Of a stretch of DNA of 64,000 bases, positions 1 to 7,223 are shown piece by piece. This DNA is from Sphingomonas sp. CL5.1 (GTDB lineage Bacteria; Pseudomonadota; Alphaproteobacteria; Sphingomonadales; Sphingomonadaceae). The notes below the pieces were generated by a model that worked only from the letters and a program-made list of their open reading frames with translations, was not told the DNA's origin and made no database searches. The translations under genes were made by a program, and so were the position numbers. How positions within the stretch are numbered: the stretch's first letter is position 1; each line of letters starts with the position of its first letter. The DNA lies in contig NZ_CP050137.1 in the NCBI RefSeq assembly GCF_013344685.1, positions 372,001 through 436,000 on the forward strand. Direction: 5' to 3'.

Positions 1-682
1 CCTTCTCGTCGATCAGGTGCCGGTAATACCAGTCGCGATAGCGGTCGCGACCGTCCGCCTCCAGCACCGGGCTGATCGCGACGACGAGGTTCTTGCGGAT
101 CTGCCGCACGAGCGGCGAATCCTCGGTGAGCAGGCGATAGGCCAGTTCCATCACCATCTCGGGCGGGCCGGTCTCGGCCGAATGCAGCCCGGCGGTGAGG
201 TGGTAGATCGGCCTGGTCTCGCCGATGATCCGCTTCGCCTCGTCGGGGGAGATGTGGCGCGGATCGGCGAGCTTGGCGAGGTTGGCCTTATATTGGTCGA
301 GCTTCGCGATATTCTCGGGATCGGAGAGCATCACGACGATATTCTCGCGGCCCTCGTTGGTCTTGCCGATGTCGATGATGCGCACGCGATCCGGCGCGGC
401 GGCGGCGAGCTTGCGGAAATAGGCGTTTATCTCCGGCTGGCTGTGCAGCACGCCCGGCGCGCCGATATGGCTGCCGAACACCTGCTTCGGCGAGGGGATG
501 GTGGAGGACAAGGGCAGGTGATCGACCAGCGGCGTCGAGAATTCCGGCCGCGTCGTCCATTCCTTCACCGACTTGGCGAAATCCGGGTCCATCCCCTGCT
601 GCGCGCCCGCCGCGCCCGCCAGCAGCCCGGCCGCCATGCTGGCCGTGCCAAGGAGCGATGCCCCCTTCAGAATTCGCTTCAT
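1..682 (-). CDS. M14-family zinc carboxypeptidase, N-terminal part (runs off the left edge)
   Basis: The first 227 or so residues of a secreted metallopeptidase; the C-terminus lies outside the window. A signal peptide occupies about residues 1-28, ending in AGAAGAQQ. The zinc motif HxxE reads LHSAE (H167, E170), followed by PPEMVMELAYRL and the conserved SPVLEADGRDR stretch of M14 enzymes. The start is the ATG at 682, preceded by a strong GGGGAGG. The family removes C-terminal amino acids from peptides, here probably in the periplasm. It resembles the larger M14 protein at 16717-19647 in layout, but the two are clearly distinct. It diverges from the TonB-dependent receptor at 1067, so the pair could take up and then process a peptide-like substrate (inference). 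Confidence 0.85.
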   Translation of the reverse strand, partial: MKRILKGASLLGTASMAAGLLAGAAGAQQGMDPDFAKSVKEWTTRPEFSTPLVDHLPLSSTIPSPKQVFGSHIGAPGVLHSQPEINAYFRKLAAAAPDRVRIIDIGKTNEGRENIVVMLSDPENIAKLDQYKANLAKLADPRHISPDEAKRIIGETRPIYHLTAGLHSAETGPPEMVMELAYRLLTEDSPLVRQIRKNLVVAISPVLEADGRDRYRDWYYRHLIDEK

Positions 683-913
683 CAACGCCTCCCCTGAAAA
701 TTCCACGCGACAGACCCGGCCGGATCGCGGCATGTCGCCACCCCAAGCCGATGCTTCGCCTGCCTGAAAAAATCGGGCGATTGCCCACAGACCCCAAGCT
801 CTCGTCGCGGAACCGGCCGCGCGCGAACGGCTGAAAAACGCCCTTACCCGCCCGATTCCACAACATTTATGGTGCGATATAGCCACACTATGCGCAAGCT
901 CGGATCAAAAATT

Positions 914-927
914 TGCTTAGTTAAGCA
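914..927. promoter_or_regulatory. Inverted repeat TGCTTA-GT-TAAGCA in a divergent intergenic region
   Basis: The 384-bp gap 683-1066 separates the M14 peptidase from the TonB receptor. Its one clear structure is a perfect 6-2-6 inverted repeat at 914-927, about 140 bp upstream of the receptor start. A palindrome of this size could bind a dimeric regulator acting on either gene. No regulator is adjacent, so its binder is unknown. A TTGACG hexamer lies just downstream, but I cannot match it to a convincing -10 element. Confidence 0.35.
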
Positions 928-1066
928 TCGATCGGTTGACGCGCGTGGATATCCTGCCCAATCGCTTGACGCGGACGCGGCGATCATCGCCGGGCCACGG
1001 GGAAACGAAAGAAGCGGCGCGGTCGCAAAGGCCGGAACGGTCCGCGACGAGCGAGAGGGGGGTTCG

Positions 1067-3370
1067 ATGATCGACACGATGAATCTGCGACGCATGGCGG
1101 GTCTGCTCGCCGCGACGGCATTGAGCGGCATCGCCGCGCCCGCGCTGGCCCAGAGCGGCAACACCGCGCCCGCCGCCGCACCCGCGCAGGGGAACGACGC
1201 CGACATCGTCGTCACCGCGCTGAAGCGTGACACCCGGCTTCAGGAAACCCCGATCGCGATCTCCGCCGTGTCGGCGCAGACGATCGCCAATGCGGGCGTG
1301 CAGAACATCGCCGACCTGCACAGCCAGGTGCCGGGCCTCAACTTCGTCGACGGCGGCCCGTCGAACCGCCGCGTCGTGATCCGCGGCATCCAGGCGACCG
1401 GCGAGCCAACCGTCGGCGTCTATTACGACGAGACGCCGGTGACCGGCACCGTCGGCGCGAGCAACGACGCGGGCGGCTCCACCCCGGAGCTGCGCCTGTT
1501 CGACGTCGATCGCGTCGAGGCGCTGCGCGGGCCGCAGGGCACGCTCTACGGCTCCGGCTCGATGGGCGGCACGCTGCGCATCATCTACAAGAAGCCGGAA
1601 TACCGGCTGGCGGCGGACTTCGACGGCACGATGTCCGCCACCCAGCACGGCGCGCCCAATCAGGAGATGAACGGGATGATCAATCTCCCGATCGTCGACC
1701 AGAAGATCGCGCTGCGCGTCGTCGGCTTCTTCAAGCGCAACGGCGGCTATATCGACAACACCTGGCTCAACGTGAAGAACATCAACGCCGAGGAGAGCTA
1801 CGGCGGGCGCGCGATCCTGCGCATCCAGCCGGTCGAGGCGTGGACGATCGACGCGGCGGTCTATTACAACAATTCCTCCACCGACACACCGAGCTGGCTG
1901 CTGGAGAAGGGCAGATACAACACTGACGCGCGCACCCGCCAGGTCGTGCGCGACGAGGTGAAGCTCTACAGCCTCACCAGCACCTATGACTTCGGCCCGG
2001 TCACCGCGACGGGCGTCGTCTCGTACATGGAGCGCAGCCTCGTCAGCCAGAGCGACACCTCGCGCTATATCCAGGGCACGAACAACCTCGCCACCTATAA
2101 CCGGCTGTGCGCGACGAGCTGCTCCGACCAGTTCGGCGTGCCGATCACCTCGTTCGCGCAATATCAGGCGTTCGTCGCCGGCCAGTCGACCAGCTCGCTC
2201 TATCCGCAGCAGGACCTCGACGCGCTGACGGCCGAACTGCGGTTCAGCTCGTCCGGGCACGGGCCGCTCAACTGGACGGTCGGCGGCTTCTATTCGAAGC
2301 GCACCACCGACGTCGCCAATCCGCAGCTCAACGTCGATCCGGCCAGCGGCTATGTCATCCCGAACCAGATCGACACGATCCGCTTCATCCATGACGAGCT
2401 GAAGCAGGTCGCCGCGTTCGGCGAGCTTTCGCTGGACATCACCTCGCGGCTGAACGTCACCGGCGGCATCCGCTACTTCAAGTACGACAAGGACGTCGTC
2501 GGCCATACCGACGTGCCCTCGATCCTCGTCGGCGCGCGGATCACGCCGCCGACCGCGCTGTCCTCGTCGGAGGACGGGACGGTCGTCAAGGCGAACGTGT
2601 CGTACAAGATCACGCCGGACATCATGTTCTATGCCGAGGCGGCGCAGGGCTTCCGCCCCGGCGGCGTCAACCAGGTGCTCGGCCTCGACACGGCGCTGAC
2701 GCCGTACCGGTCGGACTCGCTGTGGAACTATGAAGCGGGCTTCAAGACCGCGTGGCTGGGCCGCACGCTGATCCTCAACCTCGACGCCTTCCGCATCGAC
2801 TGGTCGAACATACAGATCACGCAGCGTACGCCGAACGGGGCCTTCTCCTATATCGGCAACGCCTCGGCCGCGCGGGTGCAGGGCATCGAGTTCGAGGGGT
2901 CGCTCCAGCCGGTCCACGGCCTCAACATCAACGCCAACGCCACCTATATGACCGCCAAGCTGACCGAGGACGTGCTGCCGCCGAACCTTGCCACCACCAG
3001 CTCGGGGCTGAAGGGCAACCGCATCCCCTATGTGCCGAAGTTCACGATGGGCGGCAGCGCGCAATATACCTGGCCGCTGACCGACAGCTTCGACGGCGTG
3101 ATCCGTGCCGACTACAGCCACTCCGGCGGCTATTATTCGGACTTCCGCCCGACCTACGTCTATACGCGCTACATCGACGGCTATGATCTGGTGAACGCGC
3201 GCGTCGGCATCGAGCGGTCGGGCGACTGGGGCGCCTATGTCTTCGTCACCAACCTGTTCGATTCGGTGGCGATCACCCGCGCCTCGTCGAGCGCGATCGG
3301 CGTCGGCCTGACGAGCGTCACCTCGGCGCAGCCGCGCACGATCGGCCTCAACCTGCGCAAGTCGTTCTGA
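1067..3370 (+). CDS. TonB-dependent outer-membrane receptor
   Basis: Outer-membrane transporter of 767 residues using TonB/ExbBD energy to import a substrate that cannot be named from sequence. A signal peptide ends near APALAQ (about residue 29). The plug domain starts with DIVVTALKRDTRLQETP and includes the GPQGTLYGSGSMGGTLR segment. The beta-barrel follows and ends in the terminal phenylalanine typical of BamA clients (LNLRKSF). I chose the ATG at 1067 because GAGAGGGGGG precedes it and it directly starts the signal peptide; the frame is open further upstream. The plug signature is of the kind abundant in sphingomonads. No SusD partner is adjacent. A GC-rich hairpin follows the stop. Confidence 0.93.
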   Translation: MIDTMNLRRMAGLLAATALSGIAAPALAQSGNTAPAAAPAQGNDADIVVTALKRDTRLQETPIAISAVSAQTIANAGVQNIADLHSQVPGLNFVDGGPSNRRVVIRGIQATGEPTVGVYYDETPVTGTVGASNDAGGSTPELRLFDVDRVEALRGPQGTLYGSGSMGGTLRIIYKKPEYRLAADFDGTMSATQHGAPNQEMNGMINLPIVDQKIALRVVGFFKRNGGYIDNTWLNVKNINAEESYGGRAILRIQPVEAWTIDAAVYYNNSSTDTPSWLLEKGRYNTDARTRQVVRDEVKLYSLTSTYDFGPVTATGVVSYMERSLVSQSDTSRYIQGTNNLATYNRLCATSCSDQFGVPITSFAQYQAFVAGQSTSSLYPQQDLDALTAELRFSSSGHGPLNWTVGGFYSKRTTDVANPQLNVDPASGYVIPNQIDTIRFIHDELKQVAAFGELSLDITSRLNVTGGIRYFKYDKDVVGHTDVPSILVGARITPPTALSSSEDGTVVKANVSYKITPDIMFYAEAAQGFRPGGVNQVLGLDTALTPYRSDSLWNYEAGFKTAWLGRTLILNLDAFRIDWSNIQITQRTPNGAFSYIGNASAARVQGIEFEGSLQPVHGLNINANATYMTAKLTEDVLPPNLATTSSGLKGNRIPYVPKFTMGGSAQYTWPLTDSFDGVIRADYSHSGGYYSDFRPTYVYTRYIDGYDLVNARVGIERSGDWGAYVFVTNLFDSVAITRASSSAIGVGLTSVTSAQPRTIGLNLRKSF

Positions 3371-3376
3371 TGACAG

Positions 3377-3413
3377 GATGCCGTCGCCGCCCGATGCGGG
3401 CGGCGGCGGCATC
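3377..3413. terminator. Strong hairpin between convergent genes
   Basis: A 17-bp stem (3377-3393 with 3397-3413), containing one G-T wobble and closing on a 3-nt loop, sits between the receptor stop and the convergent gene ending at 3431. There is no T-tract on either strand, so it is a likely rather than certain bidirectional terminator. Confidence 0.55.
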
Positions 3414-3430
3414 CCCCCAGAGATCTTCGG

Positions 3431-4042
3431 CTAGCCTTCCCGCGCGCGCCAGAATTCGACGTGGAAGCGGGCGCCGGGGACCGGCTCGACATGATGGAGG
3501 ATCGTCGGCTCGACGATGCCCGGCAGCGTGTCCGGGGTCAGGATCGTCTCGAGCGGCGCGCGGCGCGGATCGGTGACGCGATAGCGCAACATGCCGGCGG
3601 TGACGCGGATCAGCCCCCAGGTGCCGGCCTTGGTATTATGGTCGGCGAGCAACGCGGCGGGCACCGTCCGGTCGGTGAACTCGTCGGTGCTCTTGTATGA
3701 TTCCAGCCCCTCAGGCAGCGCGGTCGGATTGGGCTGCGGCGCCTTGACGCGGGTCGCGTCGGAGACGTTCTGGTCGTAGCCGCTCTTGTCGCTGAAGAAC
3801 GCCGCCGCGAACAGCCCGCAGCCGAGCACGACCGAGATCAGCACCCCCAAGGTCGTCGCGACGACCATCGTGACGGTGAGCGGCCCCGAGAGCGACAGAT
3901 ACCACAAGGCGCCCGCCGCCATCAGCACCGCCGCGAGGGCGATGATCTTCATCGCGCGGCGGAACTCCACCTGCGCCTGTTCCTGGGCCTGCGCCCGTGC
4001 GCGAGAGTCCGTGGGGGCGCTTGCCGATCCGGTCTGCATCAT
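3431..4042 (-). CDS. Membrane-anchored DUF1971 protein
   Basis: Protein of 203 residues with two parts. Residues about 31-83 form a two-helix membrane hairpin after a Q/R-rich cytoplasmic head. Residues about 108-200 form a DUF1971 domain (LPEGLESYKSTDEFT, then PAALLADHNTKAGTWGLIRV), the small cupin-like fold of YeaR and of the N-terminus of some TehB proteins. In enteric bacteria yeaR responds to nitrate and nitric oxide. The gene lies 16 bp behind the truncated haemoglobin with its own AGGAGCAG site, so the two are co-transcribed and probably share NsrR-like control. The usual DUF1971 protein is a soluble stand-alone domain, so the membrane anchor is unusual. Biochemical function is unknown. 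Confidence 0.75.
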   Translation of the reverse strand: MMQTGSASAPTDSRARAQAQEQAQVEFRRAMKIIALAAVLMAAGALWYLSLSGPLTVTMVVATTLGVLISVVLGCGLFAAAFFSDKSGYDQNVSDATRVKAPQPNPTALPEGLESYKSTDEFTDRTVPAALLADHNTKAGTWGLIRVTAGMLRYRVTDPRRAPLETILTPDTLPGIVEPTILHHVEPVPGARFHVEFWRAREG

Positions 4043-4058
4043 CTGCTCCTTTGCCCGG

Positions 4059-4463
4059 TCAGGCGGCCGCGCGGCCCGGCCGCGAGGACGGATCGAGGCG
4101 GAAGAACATCCCGAGCTGAAGGCTCTCGGAGATGCGCGCGGCCTTCGCCTGCAACGCGGCGGCTGCGGCGGGCGGCATCACCTCGTCGGTCGTCGCCTTC
4201 CACAGCGCGAGCCAGCGGTCGAACAATTCCGGCGTGATCCGCCTGATGTGCTTGATATGCGCCATCATCGGATTGCCCTTGTAGCGCCCGCTGGTCAGCA
4301 TCACCGACGACCAGAAGGCGACCAGCTTGTCGAGATGCTCCGGCCAGTCGGCGATCGCGTCGTTGAACACCGGGCCAAGCTCGTCATCCTCGCGGACGCG
4401 CGCGTAGAACAGCGGGATCAGACGCTCCAGCGCGGCTTCCTCGATCTCGGCGGGATGCTCCAC
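4059..4463 (-). CDS. Group III truncated haemoglobin
   Basis: Small globin of 134 residues. The first helix ends in LIPLFYARVREDD, containing the B10-region tyrosine, and the proximal-histidine region reads MMAHIKHIRRITPELFDRW. The spacing and the WPEHLDKLVAFWSSVM segment match group III (P-type) truncated haemoglobins. These bind O2 or NO and are linked to NO or redox handling. I prefer the GTG at 4463, because GGAG sits 6 nt upstream, over the in-frame TTG at 4475. It leads a two-gene operon with the DUF1971 protein and is divergent from the NsrR-like regulator, which supports a role in nitrosative stress (inference from context). Confidence 0.85.
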   Translation of the reverse strand: MEHPAEIEEAALERLIPLFYARVREDDELGPVFNDAIADWPEHLDKLVAFWSSVMLTSGRYKGNPMMAHIKHIRRITPELFDRWLALWKATTDEVMPPAAAAALQAKAARISESLQLGMFFRLDPSSRPGRAAA

Positions 4464-4477
4464 GACTCGCTCCAATC

Positions 4478-4527
4478 ATGTATTTAACACGCATCTATTG
4501 CGGCGATCCGAAAAAAGATGCAATAGA
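4478..4527. promoter_or_regulatory. Candidate NsrR-type operator region
   Basis: The divergent region between the haemoglobin and the Rrf2 regulator holds two structures. One is an imperfect palindrome, ATGTAT-TTAAC-ACGCAT (4478-4494). The other is a perfect 8-bp inverted repeat, TCTATTGC (4494-4501) and GCAATAGA (4520-4527). The AAGATGCAA half-site inside it resembles the AAGATGCATTT half-site known for enterobacterial NsrR. Its position would let one regulator control both directions. Confidence 0.5.
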
Positions 4528-4566
4528 AATATATGTTATCCGCGGCCAAGTGAGGCGGAGCCACCG

Positions 4567-5013
4567 ATGCGCCTGACGCGCTATACCGATTATGCGATGC
4601 GCGTGCTGCTCTACCTCGGCGCGCGGCCGGATCGGCTGTGCTCGATCGCGGAGGTATCGCGCGCTTATGGCATCTCGCAGAACCATCTGATGAAGGTGGT
4701 GAACGATCTCGCCAATGCCGGCTATGTAGCCAGCGTGCGCGGCCGGGGCGGCGGCATCCGGCTGGGCCGCAAGCCGGAGGAGATCAACGTCGGCGCGCTC
4801 GTCCGCCATACCGAGGACGGGTTCGAACTGGTCGATTGCGGGGATTGTCTCATCTCCCCCGCGTGCGGGCTGACTGTCGCACTGGCCGGGGCGCTCGCCG
4901 CGTTCATGGCGGTGCTCGACGGCTATACGCTCCAGGACCTGCTCACCGTGCGCCCCGACATCGTGAAATTGTTCGCCGCGCGGGAGCGAGCGCTGGCGAC
5001 CTGCCCCGGCTGA
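4567..5013 (+). CDS. nsrR: Rrf2-family regulator, NsrR-like
   Basis: Winged-helix transcription factor of 148 residues. The N-terminus MRLTRYTDYAMRVLLYLG is the Rrf2 signature, and residues about 26-62 form the HTH. Three cysteines, C91, C94 and C100 (CGDCLISPAC), are positioned to hold an Fe-S cluster. NsrR senses nitric oxide through such a cluster and represses NO-detoxifying genes. The first cysteine gap is 2 residues rather than the longer gap of enterobacterial NsrR. Start at 4567 is set by the family N-terminus and GAGGCGGAG upstream. Its divergent neighbours, a truncated haemoglobin and a DUF1971 protein, are plausible targets. An IscR-like role is less likely because no isc or suf genes are present. 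Confidence 0.8.
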   Translation: MRLTRYTDYAMRVLLYLGARPDRLCSIAEVSRAYGISQNHLMKVVNDLANAGYVASVRGRGGGIRLGRKPEEINVGALVRHTEDGFELVDCGDCLISPACGLTVALAGALAAFMAVLDGYTLQDLLTVRPDIVKLFAARERALATCPG

Positions 5014-5021
5014 GCACGCGG

Positions 5022-5870
5022 CTATCCCGTCATCGCCGCCGCCGCGCGCAGGCCGGCGCGCACGCGATCCATCGCCCCCGGATCGGCTTTCGATGAATGG
5101 ACGGCATAGGCGGAATAGGAGAATTCCGGGCTGTCCGGCACCAGCGCCAGCCGCCCCTCCTCCAGATAGGAGCGGATCGCCCCTTGCCGGAAATAACCGC
5201 TGCCGCCGGTCGCCAGCAGATAATCCAGCGCGAGCGGGCCGTAGCTGATCGACACCACCGCCTTGGGCCTGTCGGGGAAGGCGGCATGATAGCTGGCCGC
5301 GAAATCCTCGCCCCAGTCGATATCGACATGATCCTCCGCGCCGAGCGGCCGGGCGGCGGGCGTGGTGCGCACCAGCACCAGCTTCTCCTCGAACAGCAGC
5401 TCCGCGATCAGCCCCGGTCGGCGCGGCGCGGCATAGATCACCGCCATGTCGAGCGAGCCGTTCTGCACGCGCTCCAGCAGCCGCTCGGAGGTGTCGATCT
5501 GCGCGCTCACCGCGATCTCCGGGCATTCGCGCCGCATCCACAGCAGCCAGTGGCGCAGCAGCGGGCTCCACAGGCTCAGCTCCGCGCCGATCGTCACCAC
5601 CGCCTCGCGCCCCGGCGGCAACGCGACGGCGCGGCGCGCGCCCTCCCACACCTGCACCAGGGTGGTCGCGAAGCGCAGGAAATGCTCGCCCGCCGGGGTC
5701 AGCCGCGCGCCCGCCTTGTTGCGGATGAACACCGGCCGGTCGAGCTGCTCCTCCAGCACGCGGATGCGCGCGCTCACCGCGGTCTGCGTCAGGTTGAGGT
5801 TGGCGGCGGCGCTGACGAAGCTGCCGGTCTTGACCACCTCCAGGAAGGTGCGCGCGATGCCGATATCCAT
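5022..5870 (-). CDS. LysR-family transcriptional regulator
   Basis: Regulator of 282 residues. The N-terminal HTH reads MDIGIARTFLEVVKTGSFVS and NLTQTAVSARIRVLEEQLDR, followed by the linker helix and a periplasmic-binding-like effector domain from about residue 90. The start at 5870 has GGAAGG upstream. It diverges from the leader ORF, membrane protein and peroxiredoxin at 5960-7207, the classic LysR arrangement, so those genes are its likely targets. The effector is not predictable. An OxyR-like role is possible because of the peroxiredoxin, but I see no paired OxyR redox cysteines. Confidence 0.88.
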   Translation of the reverse strand: MDIGIARTFLEVVKTGSFVSAAANLNLTQTAVSARIRVLEEQLDRPVFIRNKAGARLTPAGEHFLRFATTLVQVWEGARRAVALPPGREAVVTIGAELSLWSPLLRHWLLWMRRECPEIAVSAQIDTSERLLERVQNGSLDMAVIYAAPRRPGLIAELLFEEKLVLVRTTPAARPLGAEDHVDIDWGEDFAASYHAAFPDRPKAVVSISYGPLALDYLLATGGSGYFRQGAIRSYLEEGRLALVPDSPEFSYSAYAVHSSKADPGAMDRVRAGLRAAAAMTG

Positions 5871-5959
5871 GCGGCAATTTCCTTCCGCTTAAACCGCAAT
5901 AATATTCGTTTGCTTGCTGGATGTTAAAGGACGGATGATAGGTGCGCAAGGAGGCCGCC

Positions 5960-6010
5960 ATGGTCCGCCAGCATCGCAACCGCATACCGTCCCGCCGGCC
6001 CGCGCGATGA
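5960..6010 (+). CDS. Putative 16-residue arginine-rich leader peptide
   Basis: A short frame begins with ATG at 5960, five bases after a near-perfect AAGGAGG (5948-5954). It encodes MVRQHRNRIPSRRPAR and ends in TGA at 6008-6010, overlapping the ATG (6007) of the next gene as ATGA. The downstream ATG has no recognisable ribosome site of its own, so translation is probably coupled through this leader. Six of 16 residues are arginine. It might act as an attenuating or coupling leader; function is inferred only from layout. Confidence 0.45.
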   Translation: MVRQHRNRIPSRRPAR

Positions 6011-6549
6011 AGCCGCTCGAGCCGCCGCCCCGCGAATCCCCGCCACGGCACCGGCACGGCTGGCTGTTGTTCGGCATCCTCGCGGCGAACCTGTTCGGCG
6101 CGGCGTGGCTGATCGCCTGCCGCCTGTTCGAGTCGGGCGGTGCTGACGAGCGCGCCTTGCTGTTCGTCGGCGCGCTGGTCACGCCGCTGGCGACCTTCCT
6201 GCTGATCGGCAACGAGTGGATCGCGCTGCTCGCCGGGATGCGCGACGGGGAAACGCGCCGCGCCCCGGACGGCGACGATTTCGTGACGATCTGGCCGGGG
6301 GAAATGGTCCCCCGCCTGCGCCTGTCCCGCGACGGCCGGCTGCTGCCGGCGCGGGAGGAACGGCGGCGCGCCTTGCTGCGCGGAGCCGGCTTCTGGTTCG
6401 CCGCGCTCGCCGGCCTGCTGACGATCGAGCGATTGCTGGTCGACGCGGCCCTGCTGCCACCCGCGCGGAACGGCGCGTTCGCGCTCGCCGCCCTGCCCTT
6501 CGTCCTCGTCACCGTCGCCTGCACCCGCCGTGCGCGGCGCGGCGGATAA
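6007..6549 (+). CDS. Small integral membrane protein, unknown function
   Basis: Protein of 180 residues with a proline-rich head and four predicted membrane helices. These begin near HGWLLFGILAANLFGA, ALLFVGALVTPLATF, GAGFWFAALAGLLTI and GAFALAALPFVLVTV. A polar loop of about 60 residues between helices 2 and 3 carries many arginines. I do not recognise a family. The start at 6007 is chosen because it overlaps the stop of a leader with an excellent ribosome site; an in-frame ATG at 5935 would give a longer, poorly supported N-terminus. It lies 28 bp before the peroxiredoxin and probably shares its transcript. Confidence 0.55.
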   Translation: MKPLEPPPRESPPRHRHGWLLFGILAANLFGAAWLIACRLFESGGADERALLFVGALVTPLATFLLIGNEWIALLAGMRDGETRRAPDGDDFVTIWPGEMVPRLRLSRDGRLLPAREERRRALLRGAGFWFAALAGLLTIERLLVDAALLPPARNGAFALAALPFVLVTVACTRRARRGG

Positions 6550-6577
6550 GCCCCTCACAATCGCAAAGGAACGCCCC

Positions 6578-7207
6578 ATGACCATCCAGCTCGGCCAGAT
6601 CGCGCCCGACTTCGAACAGGACAGCACGCACGGCCCGATCCGCTTCCACGAATGGCTTGGATCGGGCTGGGGCCTGTTCTTCAGCCATCCGAAGAATTTC
6701 ACCCCGGTCTGCACCACCGAGCTGGGCGAGGTCGCGCGGCTGCGGCCGGAATGGGACAGGCGCGGGGTGAAGCCGATCGGCCTGTCGGTCGATCCGGTCG
6801 AGGCGCATCATCGCTGGGAGGCGGACATAGCGGAAACGCAATCGGCGACGCTCGATTTCCCGATGATCGCCGATCCCGACATGCGGGTCGCGACGCTCTA
6901 TGGCATGATCCACCCGGAAAGCGACCCGACCGTCACCGTCCGCTCGGTCTTCGTCATCGATCCGGCGAAGAAGGTGCGGCTGATCCTCACCTACCCGTCC
7001 AGCACCGGGCGCAACTTCGCCGAGATCATCCGCGCGATCGACAGCCTGCAACTCACCGACGCACAGAGCATCGCGACCCCGGTGAACTGGGAGCCGGGCG
7101 ACGCGGTGGTCATCTCGCCCAAGCTGTCGGACGAGGAGGCGCGGCGGAAATTCCCGCAAGGCTTCCGCACGCTGAAGCCCTATCTGCGGCTGGTGGACAT
7201 GCAATAA
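6578..7207 (+). CDS. 1-Cys peroxiredoxin (Prx6-type)
   Basis: Thiol peroxidase of 209 residues that reduces hydrogen peroxide and organic peroxides in the cytoplasm. The peroxidatic motif FTPVCTTELG places the catalytic cysteine at C45. No other cysteine is present, which makes it a 1-Cys enzyme needing an external thiol. The long C-terminal extension with PVNWEPGDAVVISP and FRTLKPYLRLVD is typical of the Prx6 group. AAAGGA precedes the ATG at 6578. The gene follows a membrane protein and diverges from a LysR regulator. It is convergent with the M28 peptidase, only 16 bp away. Confidence 0.93.
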   Translation: MTIQLGQIAPDFEQDSTHGPIRFHEWLGSGWGLFFSHPKNFTPVCTTELGEVARLRPEWDRRGVKPIGLSVDPVEAHHRWEADIAETQSATLDFPMIADPDMRVATLYGMIHPESDPTVTVRSVFVIDPAKKVRLILTYPSSTGRNFAEIIRAIDSLQLTDAQSIATPVNWEPGDAVVISPKLSDEEARRKFPQGFRTLKPYLRLVDMQ

Positions 7208-7223
7208 CCCGCGCGTCGGCGGG

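Noticed and set aside
869..1066. Upstream extension of the first TonB receptor
   Set aside because: The frame is open from 869, but the extra 66 residues lack a signal peptide and would place one internally. The ATG at 1067 has a good ribosome site.
917..3412. Long open frame antisense to the TonB receptor, with similar long frames antisense to other genes (for example 4495-6717, 10541-12874 and 29707-30831)
   Set aside because: High GC content at third codon positions keeps antisense frames open. These have Arg/Ala/Gly-rich low-complexity translations with no domains, while the opposite strand encodes clear protein families.
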